Under the pieces are notes generated by a model. It ran no database searches, had not been told where the DNA came from, and worked only from the letters and a program-made list of their open reading frames with translations. Below are positions 42,061 through 51,324 of a stretch of 64,000 nucleotides of DNA, one piece after another (the first letter of the stretch is position 1; each line of letters starts with the position of its first letter). Made by a program: the position numbers and the translations under genes. The DNA is taken from positions 44,343 through 108,342 of the forward strand of contig NZ_JABBNB010000024.1 in the NCBI RefSeq assembly GCF_012933505.1. The letters run 5' to 3'. Source of the stretch: Gordonia asplenii. Lineage in GTDB: Bacteria > Actinomycetota > Actinomycetes > Mycobacteriales > Mycobacteriaceae.

Positions 42061-43226
42061 GACGCCTTCTCTTCCTTGGCGTCGTCCTTGAGGTAGCTGG
42101 GGCGCTGACGGGGATCGCCGGGGAGCATGCCGACCGGTCCGCTGCGCACCACGCCGGCCGGGTTGGTGAAATACGGGAAGACGTAGCGGCCGAGGTTCTC
42201 GATGGTCTCCATCCGCTCGTTGTGCGTGCCGCCCTCGATACGCAGCACCATTTCGTCGGCGCCGATGTCCTGGGTGCGCTGGATCTGCTCGATGCAGTAG
42301 TCGGGATCGCCGACGAGGATGGTCGGGCCGCAGTTGCGCAGCCACTCGGCGTCGTCGACGTGCTTGCGGAGTTGCCCGATTCGGGAGAATTCGCCGTACT
42401 GTTCCGGCGACCGCTCGGCGAGCTGCACGTAGACGTCGTTGATGATCATTCCGGCGAAACGCAGCAGGTCTTCCTGGGCGAGTTCGAGGGCCTTGTCATT
42501 GGTCGACGCGCAACGCACCGACATCACGCTGCTAGCCGCGGACTTCACCGCGTACCGGCCGACGGGCCGCACTTCGGATTCGTCGACGTCGAGGTAGGCG
42601 GCGATGTTGGCTTCGAGGACCTCCCAGCCCAGGTAGGCGTCGGAGGTGATCATGCCCAGGCCGTTGCGTCGGGCGTCGGCCGACGATTCGGCGCTCTGCA
42701 CGATCTTGTACAGCGGCGGGTGCGGTGCCTGCAACGACTTGGGGCTGAGCCGGCGCTCGGGGATCTGGCCCCACCATTTGCCGTCGTGGCTGAAGGTGTC
42801 GTCGGAGAGGGCACGGACGATCAAGTCGAGTGCTTCTTCAGACCGTTCACGGGTGTCTTCGAGCGAGACGCCGAACGCGTCGAGCTGCAGCAGAGTGTTT
42901 CCGCGCGCGGTGGTCAGTTCGACGCGGCCGTCCGACAGCAGGTCGACGGTGGCGAGTTGCTCGGCGACCAGGATCGGGTGGATGACCGAGGTCAGTCGGC
43001 TCATGTGGCGCAGCCGAAGATTGTTGGTACGCATCGCGACCGCGGTGAAGAGGCATTCCGGCGAGGGCGTGACGCAGAGATCGTTGAAGAAGTGGTGCTC
43101 GGAGGTGCCCCATCCGTAGAAGCCCATCTCCTCGGCGAAGACGGCCTCTTCGATCATGTCCTTGTACCGGCGGTGCTGGGTGGTGCCGGGGTTGGTGGCT
43201 GCCTCGCTCATCAGGATGAATCGCAT
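42057..43226 (-). CDS. Luciferase-like (LLM class) flavin-dependent monooxygenase
   Basis: 389 aa from ATG 43226, preceded by GAAGGA. TIM-barrel bacterial-luciferase family: MRFILMSEA at the start, FAEEMGFYGWGTSEHHF (36-52), LRLRHMSRLTSVIHPILVAE, LSDGRVELTTARG and the C-terminal GADEMVLRIEGG. Uses reduced FMN from a separate reductase; the reductase gene at 36632 is a candidate. Operon with the amidase. Confidence 0.9.
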   Translation of the reverse strand: MRFILMSEAATNPGTTQHRRYKDMIEEAVFAEEMGFYGWGTSEHHFFNDLCVTPSPECLFTAVAMRTNNLRLRHMSRLTSVIHPILVAEQLATVDLLSDGRVELTTARGNTLLQLDAFGVSLEDTRERSEEALDLIVRALSDDTFSHDGKWWGQIPERRLSPKSLQAPHPPLYKIVQSAESSADARRNGLGMITSDAYLGWEVLEANIAAYLDVDESEVRPVGRYAVKSAASSVMSVRCASTNDKALELAQEDLLRFAGMIINDVYVQLAERSPEQYGEFSRIGQLRKHVDDAEWLRNCGPTILVGDPDYCIEQIQRTQDIGADEMVLRIEGGTHNERMETIENLGRYVFPYFTNPAGVVRSGPVGMLPGDPRQRPSYLKDDAKEEKAS

Positions 43227-43383
43227 TGTGGGTCCTTCGCTTGAGGTGTGATCGGGCTGCATCACACTCTGCTGCGACGCCGCCGCCGGGAAATCCGTCG
43301 TTGTACGGAGGACGAATGCGGATCTTTGCCGGGTCGGTATGGTCCTCAGCGCACACTCAGATGGCCGGGGGCACGATGGGGCG

Positions 43384-44619
43384 ATGGGGTTCACACGCGT
43401 CACCGTCGCGCCGCAGTCGAAGTTGTGGTCCGCGTTCGGAGTCGCTTTCGGACTGGCGGTGGCATCGTTGGGGCTGGTGGCCGTCGGATTCGGCGCGCCG
43501 AAGACGGTGGCGTGGTTGTTCATCGGGGTGGCCGGCGTCGGCATCATCTCGGCGCTGCCGGGCCGTCCGCGGTTCGACGACGTCCCCGGCGGCGTCCGCC
43601 TTCGTCGAATCTGGCGCCGAACGCTGATCCCGCTCGCGATGCTGGCCGGATTCGCCGTATCGACCGCATGGGACGCCATCACCTACGACAAGTCATGGCT
43701 GTTCGTCGTGTCCGGTGCTGTGGTTCTGTTCACCGGCTGGGCAGGCATACGGATGATGCGCAACGAGTTGTCGGTGACGTTCTCACCCGAATCGCTTCGT
43801 CTGGCCAATGCCCGTTTCGACTGCGAGCTCCCGTGGGCTCACCTCTCCGACGTCGCCGCCACGCGCAGCGGACGTGTCCGCCAGATCACCTTCACCTGCC
43901 CGCCCGACGGCGCCGTGATGCATCGCGGTGCCCCGCACGCACCGCGGTGGGTCCTTGTCCCGCAGACGTGGAATCTCAATTCCGATGCACTGGCCGCGAC
44001 GATGTCGTATCTCAGCGCCGCAGAACGGACTTCGGTTGTGCCGCAGGAGTTTCCCGCGATGCTGACGGTCGAGACAGGACCCGAGGAACTGAGCCCGACA
44101 ACTTCGATCGCCGGGTGGATCGCGCGCGGCGTCGGTGCTCTGGCACTGCTCGGGTTCAGCGCCGACGTCGCCGTCGACCGGCTCGTCGCGACGCTGGCCG
44201 CATCGGGTCTGATCGGCCTACCCGCGCGCTTCGTCGTCACCGGATGCGACGTCGTAGGCCGTGGTCGCAGTCAACACATCAGCTGCGCCGGAACGATCGT
44301 GCCCGTCGAAAATCCTGCTGCCGCACATCAGATTTCGATCGACGACGCCGTGTGGCATCGACCCTTCACGACGCTTCCGGCCCGGCTCTGGGATGGATCG
44401 GCGGTGCTGACCGGCGTTGCACATGTGGCGTCGGGCATCGCGTTTCTGGGCTTCGCGGCAGTAGTCGCGGCCGGTGGGTTCGGCGTCCTGGTGGCAGGTC
44501 TGCGGGCTGGGCGGATCAGGAGGATTGCGCGAAATATCTTGTTACTTCTCGCAATTGCGGGTCTGTCCGTTTTCGCCATCGGAGTAGCGGTCGCCGCGCT
44601 GTGGAACCGTGCGGGCTGA
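43384..44619 (+). CDS. Uncharacterised multi-pass membrane protein
   Basis: 411 aa from ATG 43384; earlier in-frame starts are possible. Hydrophobic segments at about residues 15-35, 40-55, 77-95, 103-120, 225-245, 350-375 and 383-405, with a soluble domain between about 125 and 220. No named family recognised. It is divergent from the monooxygenase-amidase operon across 157 bases and is followed 4 bases after its stop by dienelactone hydrolase, so these two may be co-transcribed. Confidence 0.65.
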   Translation: MGFTRVTVAPQSKLWSAFGVAFGLAVASLGLVAVGFGAPKTVAWLFIGVAGVGIISALPGRPRFDDVPGGVRLRRIWRRTLIPLAMLAGFAVSTAWDAITYDKSWLFVVSGAVVLFTGWAGIRMMRNELSVTFSPESLRLANARFDCELPWAHLSDVAATRSGRVRQITFTCPPDGAVMHRGAPHAPRWVLVPQTWNLNSDALAATMSYLSAAERTSVVPQEFPAMLTVETGPEELSPTTSIAGWIARGVGALALLGFSADVAVDRLVATLAASGLIGLPARFVVTGCDVVGRGRSQHISCAGTIVPVENPAAAHQISIDDAVWHRPFTTLPARLWDGSAVLTGVAHVASGIAFLGFAAVVAAGGFGVLVAGLRAGRIRRIARNILLLLAIAGLSVFAIGVAVAALWNRAG

Positions 44620-44623
44620 CACG

Positions 44624-45382
44624 ATGGATGTCATGACCTCTTCCACGATCGATGTCTCCACCGCTGACGGCACCGCCGATTGCTACCTGACCAGGCCCGA
44701 CGACGCCGCGCCGCACCCCGGCGTGCTGCTGTTCATGGACGCGATCGGGATGCGCCCGCAGATCCACCGGATGGCCGACCGGATCGCTGAGCAGGGGTAC
44801 GTCGTGCTCGCGCCGAACGTCTTCTACCGGGCCGGGCGCGCGCCGATATGGCCGACCCCGGCGCTTCACGACCCGGCCGCCCGCGCCGAATTCTTCGCGA
44901 CGATCGCGCCGCTGATGGGCGAGATCTCCGCAGACGGATGCCGACTCGCTGTCCGCGACGCGGATGCCTACCTTGCCGAACTGGGCAAACACACCGACGG
45001 GCTGATCGGTATCAGCGGCTACTGTCTGGGTGGCCGACTCGGCTGGGCGAGTGCCGCGGCATACCCCACTCGTGTTGCGGCACTGGGAGGTTTCCACACC
45101 GGTCGGATGGTGACCGACGCCCCCGACTCGCCGCACCTGCTTGCGCCGCAAGTCGCGGCGGAGATCTACTGGGGCCACGCAGGCGTCGACGACAGCATGA
45201 CGCCGAACAACGTCGCCGACCTGAATGCCGCAATGGACGCTGCCGGTCTCACCTACACCACCGAGGTGTATCAAGGCGCGCATCACGGCTACACGATGGC
45301 CGACATGGGTGCCTACAACGAGCAGGCCGCCGAGCGACACTATGCGGCATTGTTCGAGCTATTGGCGCGGACGCTTTCCTAG
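44624..45382 (+). CDS. Dienelactone hydrolase family protein
   Basis: 252 aa from ATG 44624 (ATG 44633 is an alternative). Alpha/beta-hydrolase with nucleophilic Cys134 in GISGYCLGG, the Cys typical of carboxymethylenebutenolidase; Asp in GHAGVDDSM and His in GAHHGYTM complete the triad. VLLFMDAIGMRPQIHRMADR is the conserved N-terminal motif. Characterised relatives hydrolyse dienelactone in chlorocatechol pathways, but many act on other esters. Confidence 0.9.
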   Translation: MDVMTSSTIDVSTADGTADCYLTRPDDAAPHPGVLLFMDAIGMRPQIHRMADRIAEQGYVVLAPNVFYRAGRAPIWPTPALHDPAARAEFFATIAPLMGEISADGCRLAVRDADAYLAELGKHTDGLIGISGYCLGGRLGWASAAAYPTRVAALGGFHTGRMVTDAPDSPHLLAPQVAAEIYWGHAGVDDSMTPNNVADLNAAMDAAGLTYTTEVYQGAHHGYTMADMGAYNEQAAERHYAALFELLARTLS

Positions 45383-45423
45383 CGGGGCCGAAGCGAGGAA
45401 CGTGTGGCCTCTGCTCGCCGAGC

Positions 45424-45688
45424 CTGGATCCACCGATGGTGGACTCATTTCGCTGGTTGAGCCGTGAGGAGCGTTAGCGACGAGCGTGTCGAAACCACGG
45501 TGAGACAACGAATTTCGGTGAGTCGATGCAAACTAGGACAGCCCAACCGTCGAATGCACCTGTTGGGTGCACGACTGGAGATGATCACCACGGTCGGAAC
45601 GCGAGATGAGCCGTCGCGCGTAATCTGTTGTGTCACCGTGGTTTCGACACGGACCTCGGCTAGCGCCTCGGACCGGCTCAACCAGCGG
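45424..45688. repeat. Inverted-repeat element C, copy 1
   Basis: About 265 bp. It begins CTGGATCCACCGATGGTGGA, then an A-like left arm (CTGGTTGAGCCGTGAGGAGC...) and CCACGGTGA. The right arm starts TCACCGTGG followed by TTTCGACACGG and ends GGCTCAACCAGCGG. A nearly identical copy lies at 63743-64000. It sits between convergent genes. Confidence 0.85.
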
Positions 45689-45989
45689 AGGGGGTGTCTT
45701 CGGTGGATCCAGGCCGAGTGCCGAAGCGAGGAACGAGCTTCGGTGTAACGAGGGGGCTGGTGAGACGAAGAATCCAACTGTCCGAAACACGTTGGTGGCG
45801 TTCTGGCTTCGCGATCTGGGCGAGGCCCGCTGGTTGAGCGGTGACCAGCGTGTCGAACCCGTCCCCGCGGAGCTTTCGAGACACGCAAACCCCACCCGAC
45901 ACCGCAGCCGAAATCATTGCGGCACAGTCGGGTACAGATGCGTTGAGCCCGACGCACCCGAGAGCCGAGCCATCGATGCCGGCGCTCGA
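45689..45989. repeat. Partial E arm and mixed repeat debris
   Basis: An E left arm lies at about 45716-45760 (GAGTGCCGAAGCGAGGAACG, GGTGTAACGAGGGG). Then a short A-like fragment occurs near 45830-45860 (CTGGTTGAGCGGTGACCAGC). No gene is supported here. It borders the 3' end of the flavin hydroxylase. Confidence 0.65.
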
Positions 45990-47240
45990 TCAGCCGGTCG
46001 TCGCAGCCGCCAATGGCACCGCCGTAAACATCTCCGGCTCGTCCTGGGGATCCACGGCGGTGACGCTGTAGAGCCAGTCGACGAACGAATAGTCGTAGAC
46101 GTCGCGTACCCGCAGCAGCGCGTTGCGCTGCTCCCGCGGCTCGCCGCCGAGGTGCCACAATTCACCCCAAGCACGAGACGTCGTCAACACTCGTCGGCAG
46201 TGCGCCGGCCGGACGGCGTTGTAGCCGGCGAGCGCACCGTCCCAGTCGACGCCGCCGTCGCCCCGACGTCGGGCGACATGCTCGCCGAGCACCCATCCGT
46301 CTTCGATCGCCATGATCGCGCCCTGTGCGATGTACTGCAGCGGCGGGTGCGCGGCGTCGCCGAGCAGAGCGATCCGACCATGGATCCAATTGTCGAGCGG
46401 CTCACGGTCGAACATGCGCCACCATTTGTCGCGCCACATGTGGGGGAGTCCGTCGCGGACGAACTCGGTGGTGCCGGCGAATGCCGCATCGAGCTCGTCG
46501 GGTGTGCCCCAATCATCCTCACCCGCAAGCGCTTTCGGTGATTCGAAGACGTATACCTGGTTGAGCATCTCGCCGCCGCGTAGTCCATAGTGCACAAAAT
46601 GGCAGCCCGGGCCCACATGAACGGTCACCTCCGACAGGTCGACGTCGCACGCCCGCGGATGATCGGCGGGCACGGTACCGCGATACGCGACATACGCCGA
46701 GCTCACCGGATTGTCATCGACAAGCAGCTTGCGCGCCACCGAATGCAGACCATCGGCCGCGATCACGACCCCCGCGTCTTCGGTCCGCCCATCGGAAAGT
46801 TCCACGCGCGCAGCAGTTTCCGTCGTCGAATATCCGACGACGTGCTGTTCGGTGAGAAGTTCGACGCCGACGCGCCGACAGGCGCGCAGGAACATCGCGT
46901 GCAGGTCGGAGCGATGAATCACCAGGTACGGGTAACCGTAGCGGCGTCGCATGTCGAGTAGATCGAGCGAGCTCAACTCGGCGCCGTCGGTGGCGTCGCG
47001 CATCACCATGCGAGTCGGTTCGACGCCGAGCGAGCGTGCTTCGTCGAGCAGGCCGTAGTCGTCGAGGATGCGAGTGCAGTTGGGCGCCAACTGAATTCCG
47101 GCACCCACCTCGCCGAACTCCGACGCCCGCTCCAGGACGCGCACCCGCAGGCCCTGCCGGGCGAGTGAGTAGGCGGTGGACAATCCGCCGATGCCGCCGC
47201 CGACGATCAGCGCATCCGGGCGAATCTCGTTGGAAGTCAT
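45990..47240 (-). CDS. FAD-dependent hydroxylase, 3-hydroxybenzoate 6-hydroxylase/salicylate hydroxylase-like
   Basis: 416 aa from ATG 47240, preceded by AAGGGAAAG. ALIVGGGIGGLSTAYSLARQ (10-29), ERASEFGEVGAGIQLAPN and VIAADGLHSVARKLL (DG motif), then GRIALLGDAAHPPLQYIAQG (GD motif). These are hallmarks of the salicylate/3-hydroxybenzoate hydroxylase branch. It probably makes gentisate or a catechol from a hydroxybenzoate. It is divergent from an IclR gene across about 97 bases containing a 15-bp inverted repeat. Confidence 0.88.
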   Translation of the reverse strand: MTSNEIRPDALIVGGGIGGLSTAYSLARQGLRVRVLERASEFGEVGAGIQLAPNCTRILDDYGLLDEARSLGVEPTRMVMRDATDGAELSSLDLLDMRRRYGYPYLVIHRSDLHAMFLRACRRVGVELLTEQHVVGYSTTETAARVELSDGRTEDAGVVIAADGLHSVARKLLVDDNPVSSAYVAYRGTVPADHPRACDVDLSEVTVHVGPGCHFVHYGLRGGEMLNQVYVFESPKALAGEDDWGTPDELDAAFAGTTEFVRDGLPHMWRDKWWRMFDREPLDNWIHGRIALLGDAAHPPLQYIAQGAIMAIEDGWVLGEHVARRRGDGGVDWDGALAGYNAVRPAHCRRVLTTSRAWGELWHLGGEPREQRNALLRVRDVYDYSFVDWLYSVTAVDPQDEPEMFTAVPLAAATTG

Positions 47241-47301
47241 GTCTTTCCCTTCGTTCGTATGTACTGATCGTCCGGTCGGATGCACAATAAAGAAAAGCTC
47301 A

Positions 47302-47316
47302 TTCTGTACAGCAGAA
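47302..47316. promoter_or_regulatory. Inverted repeat TTCTG-N5-CAGAA upstream of IclR and hydroxylase genes
   Basis: TTCTGTACAGCAGAA is a perfect 5-bp inverted repeat around 5 bases, 21 bases upstream of the IclR start. The same motif with one changed centre base occurs at 48775-48789. It is probably a regulator operator. Confidence 0.7.
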
Positions 47317-47337
47317 CTCGATGAACGGAACCCCGCT

Positions 47338-48105
47338 ATGGCGCCGACGTACAAGGCTCCGCCGGCCTATGCCATCACCAGCGTCGACAACGCACTGCGG
47401 ATCGCGGCGATGCTGCAGCTCGAAGGTGCGCTGACGGTGTCGGAGGTCAGTTCTCGCTTGGGTGTCGCGACGTCGACCGCGCACCGGCTGCTGCAGATGC
47501 TGGTGTATCGCGACTTCGCCGTGCAGGACCCGGACCGCTCGTATCGAGCCGGACCGGTGCTGGAACTGGCCGCGCACTCGCAATCGGCGGCGGCGAAACT
47601 GCGTGCGGCCGCGCTGCCCTACCTGCACAGGCTGGTCGGCATTCTGCAGGAGTCGGCCAATCTCACCGTCCGCACCGGTTCGACGGTGCGATTCGTCGCC
47701 AGCGTCGAATCGGCGCAGGCGCTGCGCGTCGGCAACCGGGAAGGGATGGTCTTTCCGGCGCACCGGACGTCGGGCGGGCTGGTGCTACTGGCCGATCTGA
47801 GCCCCGACGACTTCACCGCGCTCTACGCCCCGAATCGGTTCGCCGAGCATCCCGACGATCGCCCCGACGTCGACGCACTCGTTGCAGCGCTTGCTCGTGC
47901 CCGACGCGCCGGTTTCGCGGTGAACAACGGGCAGTCGGAGAAGGGGGTCATCGCCGTCGGAGTTCCGGTGCGCGACGGCGGCGGGACCGCGGTCGCGGCG
48001 TTGTCGGTGTCGATGCCGAGCGTGCGCTACGAGAAGGAATCATTGCCGAGCTATGTCGGGCACCTGCGCGCGGTGGCGGCGGAATTGGAGCGGGAGTTGC
48101 GGTGA
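47338..48105 (+). CDS. IclR family transcriptional regulator
   Basis: 255 aa from ATG 47338; an earlier in-frame start would run into the divergent gene. The winged helix (ITSVDNALRIAAMLQLEGAL to TSTAHRLLQMLVYRD) is followed by an IclR effector domain with FPAHRTSGGLVLLA and NNGQSEKGVIAVGVPV. IclR proteins regulate many aromatic pathways. It is divergent from the hydroxybenzoate-type hydroxylase, its likely target. Confidence 0.92.
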   Translation: MAPTYKAPPAYAITSVDNALRIAAMLQLEGALTVSEVSSRLGVATSTAHRLLQMLVYRDFAVQDPDRSYRAGPVLELAAHSQSAAAKLRAAALPYLHRLVGILQESANLTVRTGSTVRFVASVESAQALRVGNREGMVFPAHRTSGGLVLLADLSPDDFTALYAPNRFAEHPDDRPDVDALVAALARARRAGFAVNNGQSEKGVIAVGVPVRDGGGTAVAALSVSMPSVRYEKESLPSYVGHLRAVAAELERELR

Positions 48106-48118
48106 GACGGGCGAGGTG

Positions 48119-48754
48119 TCAGTGTGCCATCGCCTCGCCCAGGGCTCCGATCGCCGTGCTCGCGTGAGTCATCAACTCACTGATCGGGCGCGACGAATCC
48201 GCTTGCACCGCAACGAATGATCCGTCGAAGCAAGCGATCGCGAAGTATTCCAGCGCGTCGGCGATCTCCCGCGCCCGCGATGCGCCGGCGCTCGGTGTGA
48301 ATGCGATCGTGATCATCTCGTTCATGTAGGCGCGGCCGTCGTCGCGGACCGTCTTGATCTGTGCGTCCACCTCGGCGTCGTGCGCCTCCGAACTCATCAG
48401 CAACAGCAGGTGCAAGCGCAGGAATTCGGGGTTGGCGGTGAACACTTCGCCGGTGCGCTGCAGGAACCAGTCGATCCGTTGTGCGGGTGTGCCCGACGGC
48501 GGTCCCTCGCGGTGCGCGTGTTTCATCGCCGCGAAGAAGCGGTACGCGCCGCGCGCCATGACCTCCGACAGCAGGCCGCCTTTGGAGTGGAAATGATAGG
48601 TCACCGCGCTCTTCGGAAATCCGGCTTCGCGCCCGACAACTGCCAAAGAGGTTGCTGCATAACCACGTTCGGCCATCACGCGGGACGCGACGTCGAGCAG
48701 CTCCTCTCGGGATTGGAGCCCGCGCCGATTGCTGGTCCGTCCTGCTGACGTCAT
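48119..48754 (-). CDS. TetR family transcriptional regulator
   Basis: 211 aa from ATG 48754. An in-frame GTG at 48802 is rejected because the 15-bp operator-like repeat would lie inside the gene. The helix-turn-helix is SREELLDVASRVMAERGYAA, then LAVVGREAGFPKSAVTYHF. The C-terminal domain has a TetR_C-like HLLLLMSSEAHDAEV. It is divergent from the MhpA-type hydroxylase at 48877, its likely target. Confidence 0.9.
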   Translation of the reverse strand: MTSAGRTSNRRGLQSREELLDVASRVMAERGYAATSLAVVGREAGFPKSAVTYHFHSKGGLLSEVMARGAYRFFAAMKHAHREGPPSGTPAQRIDWFLQRTGEVFTANPEFLRLHLLLLMSSEAHDAEVDAQIKTVRDDGRAYMNEMITIAFTPSAGASRAREIADALEYFAIACFDGSFVAVQADSSRPISELMTHASTAIGALGEAMAH

Positions 48755-48774
48755 CTGCCGAATCTTAGGCGGTC

Positions 48775-48789
48775 TTCTGCACAGCAGAA
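48775..48789. promoter_or_regulatory. Inverted repeat TTCTG-N5-CAGAA upstream of TetR and MhpA-type genes
   Basis: TTCTGCACAGCAGAA differs from the site at 47302 in one base of the spacer. It is 20 bases from the TetR start and 87 bases from the hydroxylase start. Its sharing between the two clusters implies that one regulator controls both. Confidence 0.7.
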
Positions 48790-48876
48790 AACGGTGGACC
48801 ACACGCCGGTCGGGTGTGATCGTCGTTACATCAAAGAATTTGAACGATCGGCCTAATAGTTGCCGGAAAGTGAGGG

Positions 48877-50430
48877 ATGGCGATGGCGAACACCGCGCAA
48901 ACCCAAGCCGACGTCGTGATCGTGGGATACGGCCCCACCGGCGTCACCGCCGCACTGACGCTCGCTCGACGTGGGGCGCGGGTGGTCGTGCTCGAACGCG
49001 ACCGCGACCTCTACCAGCGCGCCCGCGCCGTCACCGTCAACGACTGGACGATGCGCATCTTCCAGGACCTCGGCCTCGACGATCGCGTCACCCGCGTCGT
49101 CGAAGCGCAACGCGCGTTGCGCTGGGTCACCTACTCCGGTGAAGAGCTCATGCGAGTTGAACATCCGGAGTCGACGCTGGGCGTGCGTCCCCGCTTCTTC
49201 AACATTTACCAGCCGACGATGGAAGCCGAAATCCGTTCGTACGCAGCTGAATTCCCTGACATCGATGTTCGCTTCGGTGTCGAGTTCGACGGCCTCACCC
49301 AAGACGACGCCGGGGTCACCGTAGCGGCGCGGGACGTCGAGACCGGTGCGGCGTCGACCATCTGGGCCCACTACGTCATCGGCGCCGACGGTGGAAGCAG
49401 CCCCACCCGGCACGCCATCGGCACCGCACTGCTCGGCGACACCCTCGATGTCGAGTGGATCGTCATCGATTGTCGCGTGAAGCGCTGGTGGCCCGACCGC
49501 GACTTCCTCACCTTCTGGTCCGATCGTCGGCGTCCCGTCGTCGACATCGCGCTCTCTGCCGGAAACCATCGCTGGGAACTGCCGCTCAACCCAGGTGAGA
49601 CCCCCGCCGACTTCGACACTCCGGAGAAGGTCTGGCCGCTGCTCAACGCACTCGGCGTCACCGACGACGATGTCGATATCCATCAGTGGGCCTTCTACCG
49701 TCACCACACGCGGATGGCACAGACGTGGCGAGCGGGTCGCGTCTTCCTCGCCGGCGATGCCGCGCACCTCATGCCGCCGTGGGCCGGTGCCGGGATGCAG
49801 ACCGGCATCCGCGACGCCCACAACCTGGGATGGAAGCTCGCCCGCGTGCTCGACGGCAGCGTCGACGACGCGTGGCTCGACTCCTACGAGGCCGAACGTC
49901 GGCCCAACGCGGAGTTCTACACGCAGCTCGCAATCGGGCTGGGGCGAGTCATCAAACAGGAGGCGACGCCGGAGGAGATCGAAGCGATGAACCGCGTTCC
50001 GGAGGGGTTGGTCACGCCGTTCGAACCGCCGCTGATCGCGCCGCCCTCGATCACCGCCGGCTGGTTGCGTGGCCCGGTGGGGGACGCGAGCATCGTCGGG
50101 CGGATGATTCCGCAGCCCGTCGTCGGCGACGCCCGCGGAGCGATGGCCCGCCTCGACGACCTGCTCGGCCACGGCTTCGTTCTGCTCGGCGCCGATGTCG
50201 ATCCGGCGTCGTTGCTCAGCGTCGACGAGAAGGCGCAGTGGGACCGACTCGGCGCACGTTACGTCGCGGTCCGGCCGCAGAGCGCGTACACCCAGGGGCC
50301 GGACGAACTGGTCGATCTCGACCGAGCGCTACTCCCGTGGTTCGCACGCTACGGCGTCAAAGCTGTCGCCGTCCGACCCGATCGCTTCATCGCCGCCGCC
50401 GACGTATCCGGATTGGAAGTACCAGCATGA
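48877..50430 (+). CDS. MhpA/HppA-type 3-(3-hydroxyphenyl)propionate hydroxylase-like flavoprotein
   Basis: 517 aa class A flavin monooxygenase. VVIVGYGPTGVTAALTLARR near the start, YVIGADGGSSPTRHAIG (DG motif) and GRVFLAGDAAHLMPPWAGAG (GD motif). The MPPWAGAGMQTGIRDAHNLG stretch is characteristic of MhpA. It should hydroxylate a phenolic acid to a catechol-type product for the ring-cleavage gene two positions downstream. The exact substrate (hydroxyphenylpropionate, other) is unproven. Overlaps the hydrolase gene by 4 bases. Confidence 0.9.
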   Translation: MAMANTAQTQADVVIVGYGPTGVTAALTLARRGARVVVLERDRDLYQRARAVTVNDWTMRIFQDLGLDDRVTRVVEAQRALRWVTYSGEELMRVEHPESTLGVRPRFFNIYQPTMEAEIRSYAAEFPDIDVRFGVEFDGLTQDDAGVTVAARDVETGAASTIWAHYVIGADGGSSPTRHAIGTALLGDTLDVEWIVIDCRVKRWWPDRDFLTFWSDRRRPVVDIALSAGNHRWELPLNPGETPADFDTPEKVWPLLNALGVTDDDVDIHQWAFYRHHTRMAQTWRAGRVFLAGDAAHLMPPWAGAGMQTGIRDAHNLGWKLARVLDGSVDDAWLDSYEAERRPNAEFYTQLAIGLGRVIKQEATPEEIEAMNRVPEGLVTPFEPPLIAPPSITAGWLRGPVGDASIVGRMIPQPVVGDARGAMARLDDLLGHGFVLLGADVDPASLLSVDEKAQWDRLGARYVAVRPQSAYTQGPDELVDLDRALLPWFARYGVKAVAVRPDRFIAAADVSGLEVPA

Positions 50431-51299
50431 CCACCGCAGTCACCCAGGAGAACATCATGATCACCAAGGACAGCGCAGCGCGCTCCGTCACCACCGACAA
50501 GTGGACTCTTCGCTATTACGAAGCAGGGCAAGGGAATCCGCTGGTCTTGCTACACGGCAGCGGGCCCGGCGCGACCGGCTGGAGCAACTTCTCGACCAAC
50601 ATCGGACACCTCGCACAGCATTTCCGGGTCCTCGCCGTCGACATGCCCGGGTGGGGTGAGTCCGACGCCGCGACCGTCGATCAGCTCGACCACGTCGACG
50701 CCGCGATCGGCTTCCTCGACGCGCTGGGCATCGCGAAGGCGGCATTCGTCGGAAACTCGATGGGCGGCCAGACCGCGATTCGCCTGGCGATCACCCATCC
50801 CGACCGGATCACGCACCTCGTCACGATGGGCTCGCCGATCGGCCCGCATCCGATGCTCTTCGCGCCCGCCGACGGGCCGTCGGAGGGACTCAAGGTCCTC
50901 ATCGAGGCCTACCGGGATCCGAGCGCGGAGAACATGCGACGGCTTGTCGAGATCATGTGCTTCGACAAGAAACGTTGGGCCACAACCGAACTCGCGCAGG
51001 CGCGGTCCGACGCCGCGCTGGGCAGGCCGGAGCATCTGCGCAACTACGTCGACGGCCTGCCGCAGGGCGCGCCGTTGCCGATCTGGGCGGACACGTCGAA
51101 GCTGCGCGACATCGCGGTCCCGACGATGGCGATCCACGGCCGCGACGACCGCGTCGTTCCCTTCGAGACCTCGCTGGCGATGTTCGCCCAGATTCCCGAC
51201 AGTCGTTTGGTCCTGCTCAACCACTGCGGCCACTGGGCCATGATCGAGCATCCTGACGAATTCAACAGGCTCGTAACGGATTTCGTCGCCAACGCGTGA
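50427..51299 (+). CDS. Meta-cleavage product hydrolase (MhpC/BphD type)
   Basis: 290 aa from ATG 50427, overlapping the previous stop (ATGA); ATG 50457 is an alternative. Alpha/beta-hydrolase: oxyanion loop LLHGSGPGATGWSNF (41-55), nucleophile Ser111 in GNSMGG, Asp in GRDDRVVP and His in NHCGHWAMIEHP. HGSGPGA is typical of C-C bond hydrolases that split 2-hydroxy-6-oxo-dienoates. It fits directly after ring cleavage by the dioxygenase downstream. Confidence 0.92.
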   Translation: MTTAVTQENIMITKDSAARSVTTDKWTLRYYEAGQGNPLVLLHGSGPGATGWSNFSTNIGHLAQHFRVLAVDMPGWGESDAATVDQLDHVDAAIGFLDALGIAKAAFVGNSMGGQTAIRLAITHPDRITHLVTMGSPIGPHPMLFAPADGPSEGLKVLIEAYRDPSAENMRRLVEIMCFDKKRWATTELAQARSDAALGRPEHLRNYVDGLPQGAPLPIWADTSKLRDIAVPTMAIHGRDDRVVPFETSLAMFAQIPDSRLVLLNHCGHWAMIEHPDEFNRLVTDFVANA

Positions 51300-51324
51300 C
51301 GATCACAGCTATCGGAGAACAATC

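Noticed and set aside
45630..46541. 303-codon forward frame over the repeat region and the 3' half of the flavin hydroxylase
   Set aside because: It begins inside repeat element C and is antisense to a gene with clear FAD motifs.
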